9,441 nucleotides of DNA from Benthicola sp964195715 (GCA_964195715.1 CAXMRU010000091.1:1-9441); one strand, 5' to 3'; counted from the first letter of the stretch, positions 1 through 5,947 are shown. Translations and numbers: made by a program. Notes: a model not told the origin generated them from the letters alone.

Positions 1-141
1 GAAGCCGGATTCGATCCGGCCGGGGTCGACATCGTATTCCGGCGGCTCGAGGGCACGCACTGGAAGCGAAACCTGCCGACGGTGGCGATGCTGTCGGGAA
101 CGACGATCGGGGAATGGTACCTGCGGCCGGTGGACTACTGA
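1..141 (+). CDS. 3' end of an unrecognised protein (partial)
   Basis: An open frame runs from the first base to a TGA at 139-141 and gives the last 46 residues of a protein that begins left of the window. The tail ends in GEWYLRPVDY and contains no motif I recognise; it is mixed polar and hydrophobic with no membrane segment. The frame has a high-GC codon pattern with mostly G or C in third positions, like the other genes here, which supports real coding. No convincing intrinsic terminator follows the stop. Function cannot be assigned from this fragment. Confidence 0.6.
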   Translation, partial: EAGFDPAGVDIVFRRLEGTHWKRNLPTVAMLSGTTIGEWYLRPVDY

Positions 142-177
142 GGCAGGACCGCGCGTGCGGGTGGCGCGATGAGCAGG

Positions 178-375
178 CTATCGCATCGGTCTCTTCTTGT
201 CGAATGCTCTCAATATCGACGACACGACTACTACGACGAGCCCGATCATGGCGAGCCAAAACAGCCCCAGCAGGTCCTCGGCTGTGATGCGGGAGTCGAC
301 GAGTGCACTCATCGAGTCACGGAAACTGACGAACAGTCTGCGAATCGTGTAAATGATTTCTGACATGGCTCTCAC
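178..375 (-). CDS. possible small single-pass membrane protein, unknown function
   Basis: This is a 65-residue frame, or 62 residues from the in-frame ATG at 366. The first codon at 375 is GTG. Neither start has a good Shine-Dalgarno site: GAGAG sits only two bases before the ATG. The N-terminal half is amphipathic (SEIIYTIRRLFVSFRDSM). One strongly hydrophobic segment at about residues 35-54 (LLGLFWLAMIGLVVVVVSSI) is followed by a basic tail, AFDKKRPMR, which predicts a cytoplasmic C terminus. Third codon positions are less GC-rich than in neighbouring genes, so this could be a chance frame. No family is recognised. It lies downstream of the tRNA-Glu terminator in the same direction, so it would need its own promoter. 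The opposite-strand frame over the same bases looks less protein-like. Confidence 0.4.
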   Translation of the reverse strand: MRAMSEIIYTIRRLFVSFRDSMSALVDSRITAEDLLGLFWLAMIGLVVVVVSSILRAFDKKRPMR

Positions 376-544
376 GATACGCGGTCTGACGCGGGGATGA
401 CAGGCGGGTACGGACGCATGTCAGGCTACCTGTTGTGCGCAAACGTCAAACGCGCCGCAAGGGCCGAGCAGGTGCTCACGCACAGGCGAATCCGGCCTCC
501 TGAAGCTTTACTTGACCCGTGGATTACTGGACCTGATAGCTCCT
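376..544. other. intergenic stretch without a supported gene
   Basis: These 169 bases lie between the tRNA-Glu terminator and the possible small membrane protein. A plus-strand frame at 397-624 runs straight through the terminator and the tRNA and is not credible. On the minus strand TTGACG followed 15 bases later by TAGCCT could be a poor promoter for the small frame, but it is too weak to call. Nothing else is seen. Confidence 0.5.
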
Positions 545-584
545 TAAAGAAAGCGGGCGCCTCGATCTGGTCGAAGCGCCCGCT
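545..584 (-). terminator. rho-independent terminator of tRNA-Glu
   Basis: Read on the minus strand, AGCGGGCGC pairs perfectly with GCGCCCGCT (576-584 with 552-560). Five inner pairs (TTCGA with TCGAG, one of them G-T) extend it to a 14-pair stem with a CCAGA loop. The T-rich tail TTCTTTA follows directly at 551-545. It starts two bases after the tRNA 3' end and is oriented to stop tRNA transcription. The plus-strand side has no T tract, so it acts in one direction only. Confidence 0.9.
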
Positions 585-586
585 GA

Positions 587-659
587 TACCCCCTAGGGGA
601 ATCGAACCCCTGTCTCCTGGCTGAGAACCAGGTATCCTGGGCCACTAGACGAAGGGGGC
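587..659 (-). tRNA. tRNA-Glu (anticodon CUC)
   Basis: The 73-base gene folds as a full cloverleaf. The anticodon stem CCTGG/CCAGG encloses the loop TTCTCAG, giving anticodon CTC, which reads GAG. The T stem is AGGGG/CCCCT around TTCGATT, and the D arm begins GTCTAGTGG, close to bacterial tRNA-Glu. The acceptor stem GCCCCCT pairs with AGGGGGT, so the terminal pair is G1-U72, a wobble; the discriminator base is A. The 3' CCA is not encoded (TCA follows), so it must be added by nucleotidyltransferase. GAG is a very common Glu codon in the neighbouring genes. The tRNA has its own promoter and terminator and is a single-gene unit. Confidence 0.96.
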
Positions 660-662
660 CCG

Positions 663-677
663 CCCTGCTGAGCAGGG
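663..677 (-). repeat. palindrome in the tRNA-Glu leader
   Basis: CCCTGCTCAGCAGGG is an inverted repeat with six to seven pairs and a minimal loop. It lies between the promoter and tRNA base 1, three bases upstream of the mature 5' end. Its first base is about seven bases past the -10 box, so the nascent RNA would begin with this hairpin. It may affect RNase P processing, transcript stability or a DNA-binding protein; the role is not known. Confidence 0.55.
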
Positions 678-683
678 ACGCCT

Positions 684-711
684 ATTCTACGTTTTTCGGC
701 CCTTCTGTCAA
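684..711 (-). promoter_or_regulatory. sigma-70 type promoter of tRNA-Glu
   Basis: On the minus strand a perfect TTGACA -35 box (711-706) is followed after 16 bases by TAGAAT (689-684), which matches five of six -10 consensus positions. Transcription would start near 677, leaving a leader of about 18 bases before the tRNA. Such a near-consensus site fits a constitutive stable-RNA gene. Confidence 0.88.
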
Positions 712-745
712 GCCCGATTCCGATCGCCCGGACACGCTCGCACCC

Positions 746-776
746 TTGCCCGAAACGGCTGCCGCACCCCTATTTT
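746..776 (+). promoter_or_regulatory. weak candidate promoter for the DUF2231-thioesterase pair
   Basis: TTGCCC at 746-751 and TATTTT at 771-776 are separated by 19 bases, longer than the usual 16-18. A start near 783 would give a leader of about 48 bases before the GTG at 831. TATTTT stands out in this GC-rich stretch, but the spacing makes the call weak. Confidence 0.25.
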
Positions 777-830
777 GTCGGCCGACCGGTGGACAGAAAG
801 CGCCGGCGCCACCCACTCGGAGTGACGGAA

Positions 831-1313
831 GTGAATTGGGAATACCTGCACCTCGTGACGCACCCCTTCGCGATCGTGCTGCCGATCGTGGGAGTGACCG
901 TGGGGCTCGTGGGATGGTTCGCAGGCCGGGAGGAACTGGAACGCTACGGGCTCATCTCTCTCCTGATCGCGGCCGTAGCGGCCATCCCCTCGTACATCAC
1001 GGGGATCTCGACGGCGGACGAGGTGGCGGCCCGAACGTTCGTGGAGCCGGGCCTCGTGCAGGATCACCGGACGTGGGCCACGTGGGCAGCGATCGCCCTA
1101 GTCACGTGCGGCATCTTCGCCGGGTTCTCGATCGCCCAGCCGAAGGACCAGCGCCTGCGGCGGTTCGTCCTCATCGTCGGCCTCCTGGCCGCCGGACTCG
1201 TAGGTTACTCGGCGTTCCGTGGCGGCAAGATCGTGCACGGCGAGGAGCCGGAGGCTTCCGAGGCCGTCGCCGTCACGGTGATCGAGCCACTTGCACCCAC
1301 GGAGGCATCGTGA
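831..1313 (+). CDS. DUF2231-like four-helix integral membrane protein
   Basis: This predicted 160-residue inner-membrane protein has helices at about residues 12-31, 38-58, 82-103 and 110-128. The pattern fits the DUF2231 family of uncharacterised membrane proteins: a His-Pro at the start of helix 1 (THPFAIVLPIVG), a Thr-Gly at the end of helix 2 (AIPSYITGIS), a His before helix 3 (DHRTW), and a Gly-Gly plus His after helix 4 (FRGGKIVHGEE). The acidic C-terminal tail is probably exposed. I chose the GTG at 831 because GGAG lies eight bases upstream and the protein then begins just before helix 1. A GTG at 789 would add 14 residues but lacks a ribosome site. The stop overlaps the thioesterase start, implying one transcript. 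Biochemical function is unknown; the family name is from remembered pattern, not a search. Confidence 0.8.
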   Translation: MNWEYLHLVTHPFAIVLPIVGVTVGLVGWFAGREELERYGLISLLIAAVAAIPSYITGISTADEVAARTFVEPGLVQDHRTWATWAAIALVTCGIFAGFSIAQPKDQRLRRFVLIVGLLAAGLVGYSAFRGGKIVHGEEPEASEAVAVTVIEPLAPTEAS

Positions 1314-1858
1314 GCCCGACCGTACCGGATCTTCCCGTACTGATTGGAAAGGGACGGGAAGAGTCTCACCCGGTGTCACAATCCCAGGTCACGATGACCC
1401 AGCTCATGGACCCGCAGGATGCCAACCTGACGGGGAACGTGTTCGGAGGCGTCATCCTGGCCGCGGTGGACCGGATCGCATACGTGTGCGCCACACGGCA
1501 CGCCGGCCGGCCCTGTGTCACCGCCAGCTTCGACCAGGTCGACTTCCGCTCGCCGATCCAGATCGGGGAGGTCGTCACGGTACGGGCTTCGGTGAACACG
1601 GTCGGGCGCACGTCCATGGAGATCGGCGTGCAGGTCACGGCGGAGCCCGTCACGGGCGGAGAGAGCCGGCACACGAACTCCTGCTACGTCACGATGGTGG
1701 CACTCGACTCCGACGGGCGGCCGTGCGCCGTGCCCAAACTGGAGATCCGCACGGAGGACGAGTACCGGCGCCACAGGGACGCGGAGGAGCGCCGGGCGGC
1801 GCGTCTCGAGCTGGCGAAGCGAAGGCGCTTGCGGCGGGAGAGCAGGTCGGGCAGCTAG
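1310..1858 (+). CDS. acyl-CoA thioesterase, hotdog fold (YciA/ACOT type)
   Basis: This 182-residue cytosolic enzyme is predicted to hydrolyse acyl-CoA to free fatty acid and CoA. The hotdog signature is clear: TQLMDPQDANLTGNVFGG at about residues 30-47, leading into the central helix with Asp54 (ILAAVDRIAYVCA). The strands CVTASFDQVDFRSPIQIGE and SVNTVGRTSMEIGV follow, and CYVTMVALDSDGRP at 125-138 is typical of this family. The Asn of DANLTGN and Asp54 match the conserved active-site region. Residues about 148-180 form an unusually basic tail rich in Arg and Glu, likely helical. The GTG start at 1310 forms a four-base GTGA overlap with the upstream stop and has GGAGG four bases before it, so translation is probably coupled. 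The same frame stays open back to 746 but that part has no homology. Chain-length preference cannot be read from sequence. Confidence 0.9.
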   Translation: MSPTVPDLPVLIGKGREESHPVSQSQVTMTQLMDPQDANLTGNVFGGVILAAVDRIAYVCATRHAGRPCVTASFDQVDFRSPIQIGEVVTVRASVNTVGRTSMEIGVQVTAEPVTGGESRHTNSCYVTMVALDSDGRPCAVPKLEIRTEDEYRRHRDAEERRAARLELAKRRRLRRESRSGS

Positions 1859-1869
1859 ATTCTGGGCCG

Positions 1870-1881
1870 AACCCGCGGGTT
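1870..1881. repeat. 12-base perfect palindrome between converging genes
   Basis: AACCCGCGGGTT reads the same on both strands and sits in the 21-base gap between the thioesterase stop and the stop of the small membrane protein, touching the latter's TAA. No T tract follows on either strand, so it is not a standard intrinsic terminator. It could be a weak bidirectional hairpin or chance. Confidence 0.35.
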
Positions 1882-2029
1882 ACAGCAGGTTGACCAGCCC
1901 GTAGAAGAGTAGAGCCGCGCCGCTCATCGCCGCGCACTGCGCCACGATCTGCTTCGGCGGCATCTTGGCCAGCAAGCCCAGGATCGCTCCCAGTCCAATC
2001 GCGGCCGCCAACAGTATTCCGAGTACCAT
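1880..2029 (-). CDS. small two-helix membrane protein (49 residues), unknown function
   Basis: The protein has hydrophobic segments at about residues 2-20 (VLGILLAAAIGLGAILGLL) and 28-48 (IVAQCAAMSGAALLFYGLV), joined by the short basic turn AKMPPKQ, so it is a predicted helical hairpin. The ATG at 2029 has AGGAG five bases upstream (2035-2039), a good ribosome site. The frame remains open to 2149, but that extension is Arg-rich, overlaps sdaAA and is probably not translated. The gene starts 55 bases after the sdaAA stop, is in the same direction, and is probably the last gene of the operon. I recognise no family. Being next to serine dehydratase could hint at a membrane role linked to serine use, but nothing in the sequence shows this. 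Confidence 0.65.
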   Translation of the reverse strand: MVLGILLAAAIGLGAILGLLAKMPPKQIVAQCAAMSGAALLFYGLVNLL

Positions 2030-2084
2030 TCGTGCTCCTGTCACTGGACGACGCTCCGAACACCGCCGCCCGTTTCGCTGTCGT

Positions 2085-3014
2085 CTACGAGGGCCCGAAC
2101 CGCGCCGAGCCCTCACCTCTCGTACTCCCCTTGCGCTGCAGCTGGACAAGCTCGGTCATCCCGACGCGCGCGGCAATTTCCTGACCGGCAGGCGTCGCCG
2201 CCAGTCCGCCAAGCGCCGTTTCGCGGAATCGGACGTCCATCTTCGTACCCACGTCACCCATCACGTCCACGACCTGATCCACCGGGATCGGAAAGTCGAG
2301 GCCGGCCAGCGCCATTTCCGCTGACGCGACGGCATTCACCGCGGCCGAGGCGTTCCGGTAGGTGCACGGGATCTCCACCAGGCCCGCCACCGGATCGCAG
2401 ATCAGGCCGAGCATCCCCTGGATCGTGAGGGCCACGGCCGTTCCCACCTGCTCGTTGCTGCCACCCTCCAACCAGGTCACCGCGGCTGCCGCCATCGCCG
2501 CTGCGCTCCCGGTTTCCGCCTGGCAGCCGCCGGCGGCGCCCGCGATCGACGCCCGCTCCGCTATGATGATCCCCGTTCCGCCGGCCACGAGCATGGCATC
2601 GACGAGCTGCTCCTCAGCCCAGCCGCGCTCCGGCGCGAGCGTGAGCAGAACGGCGGGGACGACTCCCGCCGCGCCCGCCGTAGGAGTGGCCATGATCAGG
2701 CCCATCCGGGCATTCGTCTCCAGCGTGGCGATCGCCCGCGAGAGCATTGCCGTAAATACGTCACCGAGCAGCCGCGGCCCGTCGGCGGCCAGGCGACCCG
2801 ACCGTCCGCCCGTCAGCCCCGAGGGCGAAGCTCCGCGCTCTTCCAGCCCCTCCTCCACCGCGTGCCGCATCACGACCAGCGCGTCCTCGATGCGCTTTCG
2901 GACCGTTTCCCGTGTGATTCCGGTCTCTTTGACCTCTCGCCGCTCGACGAACTCGGCCAATCCGAGTCCCTGTGACTCGGCCGCCTCGAACCACTCCGCG
3001 AACGAGCGAATCAT
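2085..3014 (-). CDS. sdaAA: L-serine ammonia-lyase, iron-sulfur type, alpha subunit
   Basis: With SdaAB this subunit deaminates L-serine to pyruvate and ammonia using a [4Fe-4S] cluster. The 309-residue protein shows the family's core motifs: SGRLAADGPRLLGDVF at about 72-87, LETNARMGLIMATPTAGAAG at 98-117, and GGCQAETGSAAAMAAAA at 162-178. Three conserved cysteines, Cys164, Cys206 and Cys217 (CDPVAGLVEIPC), are the expected cluster ligands; the open fourth iron site binds substrate in this family. ETALGGLAATPAG near 265-277 is the usual C-terminal motif. About 25 extra polar residues follow it. The ATG at 3014 has GGAG eight bases upstream and lies 16 bases after the sdaAB stop. The split two-subunit form resembles Bacillus SdaAA/SdaAB rather than the fused E. 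coli SdaA. The product, pyruvate, is the substrate of the PDH complex encoded upstream. Confidence 0.95.
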   Translation of the reverse strand: MIRSFAEWFEAAESQGLGLAEFVERREVKETGITRETVRKRIEDALVVMRHAVEEGLEERGASPSGLTGGRSGRLAADGPRLLGDVFTAMLSRAIATLETNARMGLIMATPTAGAAGVVPAVLLTLAPERGWAEEQLVDAMLVAGGTGIIIAERASIAGAAGGCQAETGSAAAMAAAAVTWLEGGSNEQVGTAVALTIQGMLGLICDPVAGLVEIPCTYRNASAAVNAVASAEMALAGLDFPIPVDQVVDVMGDVGTKMDVRFRETALGGLAATPAGQEIAARVGMTELVQLQRKGSTRGEGSARFGPS

Positions 3015-3030
3015 TCCGGGGTCTCCACGT

Positions 3031-3699
3031 TCAGACGTTCAATTGGTGGACGTTGCGGATCCAGTGCACCCACGACTGCCCCGCCAGCTCCTCGAGAACG
3101 TCGCCCGGCACGTCCTCGTCCGTCTCGATCGTCATCAGGGCCCGCTCGCCGCGTCCCGTCCTGTCCACCCGAACCGTCGCCACGTTAAGGCCGCGCGCCG
3201 CAATGAGGCCCGTGATACGCGCCACGGTTCCCGGCACATCATCGGCCACGACCACGATCGTCGGCAGGGATCCCGACACGTCCACCGAAAAGCCATCGAT
3301 CTCCAGTATGCGGATCCGGCCGCCGCCGATCGAGCAGCCGGTGATCGTGATTCGCTCGTCGCCGCGCTGGACTTCGAACACGGCGCTGTTGGGGTGTGCA
3401 TCCTCGCCGAGGTCCACCGAGCGGAACTCGACCTCGAGCCCCTTCTCGGCGGCTTCCGCCCCGGCCTCGCGGAGCCGTTCGTCATCGGGGCGATGACCGA
3501 GGAGTCCGCCGGTGATGGCCGTGCGCGTGCCGTGGCCCTCGCCCGTCATCGCGAAGCTACCGTGCAGGCTTACGACGGCGCGGTCCGGCATCCCACCGAG
3601 GATCGCCTGGACGACGTAGCCTAACCGGCACGCGCCTGCCGTGTGGCTGCTCGAAGGACCCACCATGCGGGGACCGAGAATGTCGAACAGTGTGGTCAC
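3031..3699 (-). CDS. sdaAB: L-serine ammonia-lyase, beta subunit with ACT domain
   Basis: This 222-residue partner of SdaAA begins TTLFDILGPRMVGPSSSHT, the hallmark N terminus of the serine dehydratase beta family. Residues 1-140 form the beta-chain fold, with GTRTAITGGLLG and SIGGGRIRILEIDG as further matches. Residues about 146-219 form an ACT domain (LPTIVVVADDVPGTVARITG, then GLNVATVRVDR), a small-molecule-binding module often involved in amino-acid sensing or subunit assembly. The GTG start at 3699 lies three bases after the lipB stop, so expression probably depends on reading through from lipB; the ribosome site before it is weak. The order beta then alpha matches split serine dehydratase operons. 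Confidence 0.95.
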   Translation of the reverse strand: MTTLFDILGPRMVGPSSSHTAGACRLGYVVQAILGGMPDRAVVSLHGSFAMTGEGHGTRTAITGGLLGHRPDDERLREAGAEAAEKGLEVEFRSVDLGEDAHPNSAVFEVQRGDERITITGCSIGGGRIRILEIDGFSVDVSGSLPTIVVVADDVPGTVARITGLIAARGLNVATVRVDRTGRGERALMTIETDEDVPGDVLEELAGQSWVHWIRNVHQLNV

Positions 3700-3702
3700 T
3701 CT

Positions 3703-4458
3703 TCAGCCCACGAGAGCGGTCGCCGCACCGAGGATCGGGTGCTCACCGACCCGCACGGACGGTGCCATGTGAACCGAACACTCGAACGCGTTGCCCAACC
3801 CGAATCCGACGGCGCTCCGAACCGCCTCCCAGCCGTGTGCCACGCCTTCCGTTTCAAGCGTCGTCATCCGGACCTCATCAATTCCACACGGGACAATGAG
3901 ACCGAAGTTCAAGAGCGGCTCGTTCGTCACGTTGAGGGCGAAGCCATGCCACGTGACCCAGCGGCTCACGTGCACGCCGATCGAAGCGATTTTCCGTACT
4001 CGCCCGGCGGCCCGGCCGGTGGCCGAGCGGTCGTTCTCATCTCCGACCCATACGCCCGTGTAGTCCGGGAAGCGGAACCCCTGGAGGCCCAGTCCACGCA
4101 GTGCGTCGATCAGCGTTTGCTCGAGCTGCCGGAGATACCAGTGCAGGTCACGCTTCCAACGGTTGAGATCGAGGATCGGATAGCCCACGAGCTGACCCGG
4201 TCCGTGATACGTGACGTCTCCGCCACGCTCCACTTCCACTGTCTGGACGCCTGCGACCTCGAGGATCTCCCGCGGGGCCACGACGTTGGATTCACGGGCC
4301 CCGCGACCGAGCGTCAGGACCGGCTCGTGTTCCAGGAGCAGGACGACATCCTCCAGTAGACCACCCGCGATCTTCGCGCGCGCGAGGTCCCGCTGCCACT
4401 CGAGACAGGCGGCATAAGGCACCCGCCCCTCGACGGGAATCAAGTGGATGGAATTCAC
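3703..4458 (-). CDS. lipB: octanoyl-[ACP]:protein N-octanoyltransferase
   Basis: LipB transfers octanoate from acyl carrier protein to the lipoyl-domain lysine of enzymes such as PDH E2, the first step of lipoate assembly. The 251-residue protein has the expected motifs: HEPVLTLGRGA at 44-54, ERGGDVTYHGPGQLVGYPIL at 77-96 with the binding-site RGG and His85, KIASIGVHVSRWVTWHGFAL at 156-175 with the conserved Lys156, and PCGI at 190-193 with the predicted acyl-thioester nucleophile Cys191. A stretch at about 139-154 (GDENDRSATGRAAGRV) looks longer and more Arg-rich than usual just before the Lys motif. The start at 4458 is GTG with only a weak GGTAAG site. It lies 18 bases after lpd and three before sdaAB. 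Its likely targets include the E2 encoded two genes upstream. Confidence 0.96.
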   Translation of the reverse strand: MNSIHLIPVEGRVPYAACLEWQRDLARAKIAGGLLEDVVLLLEHEPVLTLGRGARESNVVAPREILEVAGVQTVEVERGGDVTYHGPGQLVGYPILDLNRWKRDLHWYLRQLEQTLIDALRGLGLQGFRFPDYTGVWVGDENDRSATGRAAGRVRKIASIGVHVSRWVTWHGFALNVTNEPLLNFGLIVPCGIDEVRMTTLETEGVAHGWEAVRSAVGFGLGNAFECSVHMAPSVRVGEHPILGAATALVG

Positions 4459-4476
4459 CGGCTTACCGACCGCGAG

Positions 4477-5886
4477 TCATATATGGATCGCCCTGTCCAT
4501 CACCGCGAGCGCCGCTTCCATCACCGCCTCCGACATGCTCGGGTGCGCGTGGGCGTGCGCCGCGATTTCCTCGACCGTGGACTCGAGGGCCCGTGCCATC
4601 CCGACCTCGCCGATCAGCTCGCTCACGTTGTAGCCGATCATGTGGACGCCGAGGACCTCGCCGTACTTCTCGTCGGCGATGATCTTCACGAAGCCCTCGT
4701 TGTGGCCCGCCGACAGAGCTCGGCCGTGAGACGTGAGCGGGTACTTGCCTACCTTCACCTCGTGGCCGGCATCCCTGGCCTCGTCCTCGGTGAGGCCGAT
4801 GCTCGCGACCTCCGGATGGCAATAGCCGACGCTGGGGATGTTGTCGTACCGCATCGGATGCCGCGCCACACCGGCGATCCGCTCCGCGGCGACGATGCCT
4901 TCGTGGGATCCCTTGTGCGCTAGCATGGGCTGACCGGCAACGTCGCCGATCGCATAGATGCCCGGGATGCTGCTCTCACACCACTCGTTGATCTTGATCC
5001 ACGGGCCGTCCATTTCGATGCCTAACGCTTCGAGGCCCAGGCCCTCAGTGACTGGCTTCCGCCCGACGGCCATGAGGAGAACGTCGGTCTCGATCTTCTC
5101 CTCGCCCTTGCTCGACTCGACGGTGAGCACCATCGGGCCGGCTTCGCGGTCCAGCGATACGACCTTCGTGCCGGTCTTGATCGTCATGCCGCGCTTCTTG
5201 AACGACCGCGCGAGGGTCTTGCCGACCTCGGTATCCGATATCGGGACCAGCGTGTCGAGCATTTCGACCACGGTGACGTCCACCCCGAACGCGTCGAACA
5301 CGTCCGCGAACTCGACGCCCACGTAGCCGCCGCCTACCACGACCATGCGCTCGGGAAGGTTACGGAGCGCCAGAGCTTCGCGGCTTCCGATAACCTTGTC
5401 GCCGTCGATCTCGAAGCCAGGGAACGAAGTCATCGTCGCGCCGGTGGCGACGACGATGTTCGCGGCCTCGACGGTGAAACTGTCACCCTCCTCCGGAGTG
5501 ACCGTGACAGCGCCCGGCCCCGCGATCAGGCCCCGTCCCTCGAACAGCTCCACGTTGTTCTTCTTGAACAGGAACCGGATGCCGCCGGTAAGCTTCTCGC
5601 TGATGAAACGGCTTCGGTCCACAGCCGCGCTCATGTCGTACACGACGTTCTCGGCCCGCACGCCCATTTCCTCGCCGTGCGCCTTGAGGTTCCGGGCCAG
5701 CGCAGCACTCTCGAGCAGTGCCTTGGCTGGAATGCACCCCCAGTTCAGACACGTGCCCCCGAGACCGCCTTCGTAGGTGGAAGCCTCGACGCAGCCGGTC
5801 TTCAGGCCCAGCTGGGCCGCCCGGATCGCGCAGACGTAGCCGGCCGGACCGGCTCCGATCACCAGTATGTCGAGCTTTTCAGCCAT
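4477..5886 (-). CDS. lpd: dihydrolipoyl dehydrogenase (E3)
   Basis: E3 reoxidises the dihydrolipoyl group on E2 using FAD and passes electrons to NAD+. The 469-residue protein is full length. It has the FAD dinucleotide fold DILVIGAGPAGYVCAIRAA at 6-24, the redox disulfide motif GGTCLNWGCIPAK with Cys46 and Cys51, and the NAD-binding fold MVVVGGGYVGVEFADVF at 181-197. The second FAD motif YAIGDVAGQPMLAHKGSHEG covers 311-330, and the dimer interface ends in HAHPSMSE, where His448 and Glu453 form the catalytic pair. The ATG at 5886 has GAGG seven bases upstream. The gene follows pdhC after a 61-base gap that contains a hairpin, the largest gap between any two genes from lipA to sdaAA. Placement in the pdh operon suggests it serves PDH first, although E3 can be shared with other 2-oxoacid complexes and the glycine cleavage system. 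Confidence 0.97.
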   Translation of the reverse strand: MAEKLDILVIGAGPAGYVCAIRAAQLGLKTGCVEASTYEGGLGGTCLNWGCIPAKALLESAALARNLKAHGEEMGVRAENVVYDMSAAVDRSRFISEKLTGGIRFLFKKNNVELFEGRGLIAGPGAVTVTPEEGDSFTVEAANIVVATGATMTSFPGFEIDGDKVIGSREALALRNLPERMVVVGGGYVGVEFADVFDAFGVDVTVVEMLDTLVPISDTEVGKTLARSFKKRGMTIKTGTKVVSLDREAGPMVLTVESSKGEEKIETDVLLMAVGRKPVTEGLGLEALGIEMDGPWIKINEWCESSIPGIYAIGDVAGQPMLAHKGSHEGIVAAERIAGVARHPMRYDNIPSVGYCHPEVASIGLTEDEARDAGHEVKVGKYPLTSHGRALSAGHNEGFVKIIADEKYGEVLGVHMIGYNVSELIGEVGMARALESTVEEIAAHAHAHPSMSEAVMEAALAVMDRAIHI

Positions 5887-5910
5887 CGTTTCGCCTCGTT
5901 CGTTTCGTGC

Positions 5911-5926
5911 CCCGGCGTGTGCCGGG
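5911..5926 (-). promoter_or_regulatory. hairpin in the pdhC-lpd gap
   Basis: On the minus strand CCCGGC and GCCGGG pair perfectly around the loop ACAC. No T tract follows, so it is not a typical terminator. A second near-palindrome, AGCGACCAGCTGGCCGCT, lies just upstream at 5932-5949 and spans the pdhC stop codon. Together they could act as an mRNA-processing or stability element that sets E3 levels apart from E1 and E2; this role is inferred. Confidence 0.4.
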
Positions 5927-5947
5927 CGGAAAGCGGCCAGCTGGTCG

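Noticed and set aside
142..180. Possible terminator after the first partial gene
   Set aside because: Only short stems such as GCGAT/ATCGC and CCGC/GCGG can be drawn, with large loops and no real T tract.
169..363. Plus-strand open frame opposite the 65-residue membrane protein
   Set aside because: Its product is polar with no pattern of a folded protein; the minus-strand frame has a clear membrane helix.
397..624. Plus-strand open frame across the tRNA and its terminator
   Set aside because: It runs antisense through a tRNA gene and a stem-loop, so its openness is incidental.
746..1309. Upstream extension of the thioesterase frame to 746
   Set aside because: The extension is Arg/Pro/Gly-rich, lacks homology, and lies over the DUF2231-like gene in another frame. 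The GTG at 1310 has a proper ribosome site and overlap.
2030..2149. N-terminal extension of the 49-residue membrane protein
   Set aside because: The added 40 residues are mostly Arg, Ser and Gly, overlap the end of sdaAA, and the ATG at 2029 has a well-placed AGGAG.
2362..3624. A 420-codon plus-strand open frame opposite sdaAA and sdaAB
   Set aside because: Both serine dehydratase subunits are clear on the other strand. The antisense product has no recognisable domain and crosses the intergenic gap between two real genes.
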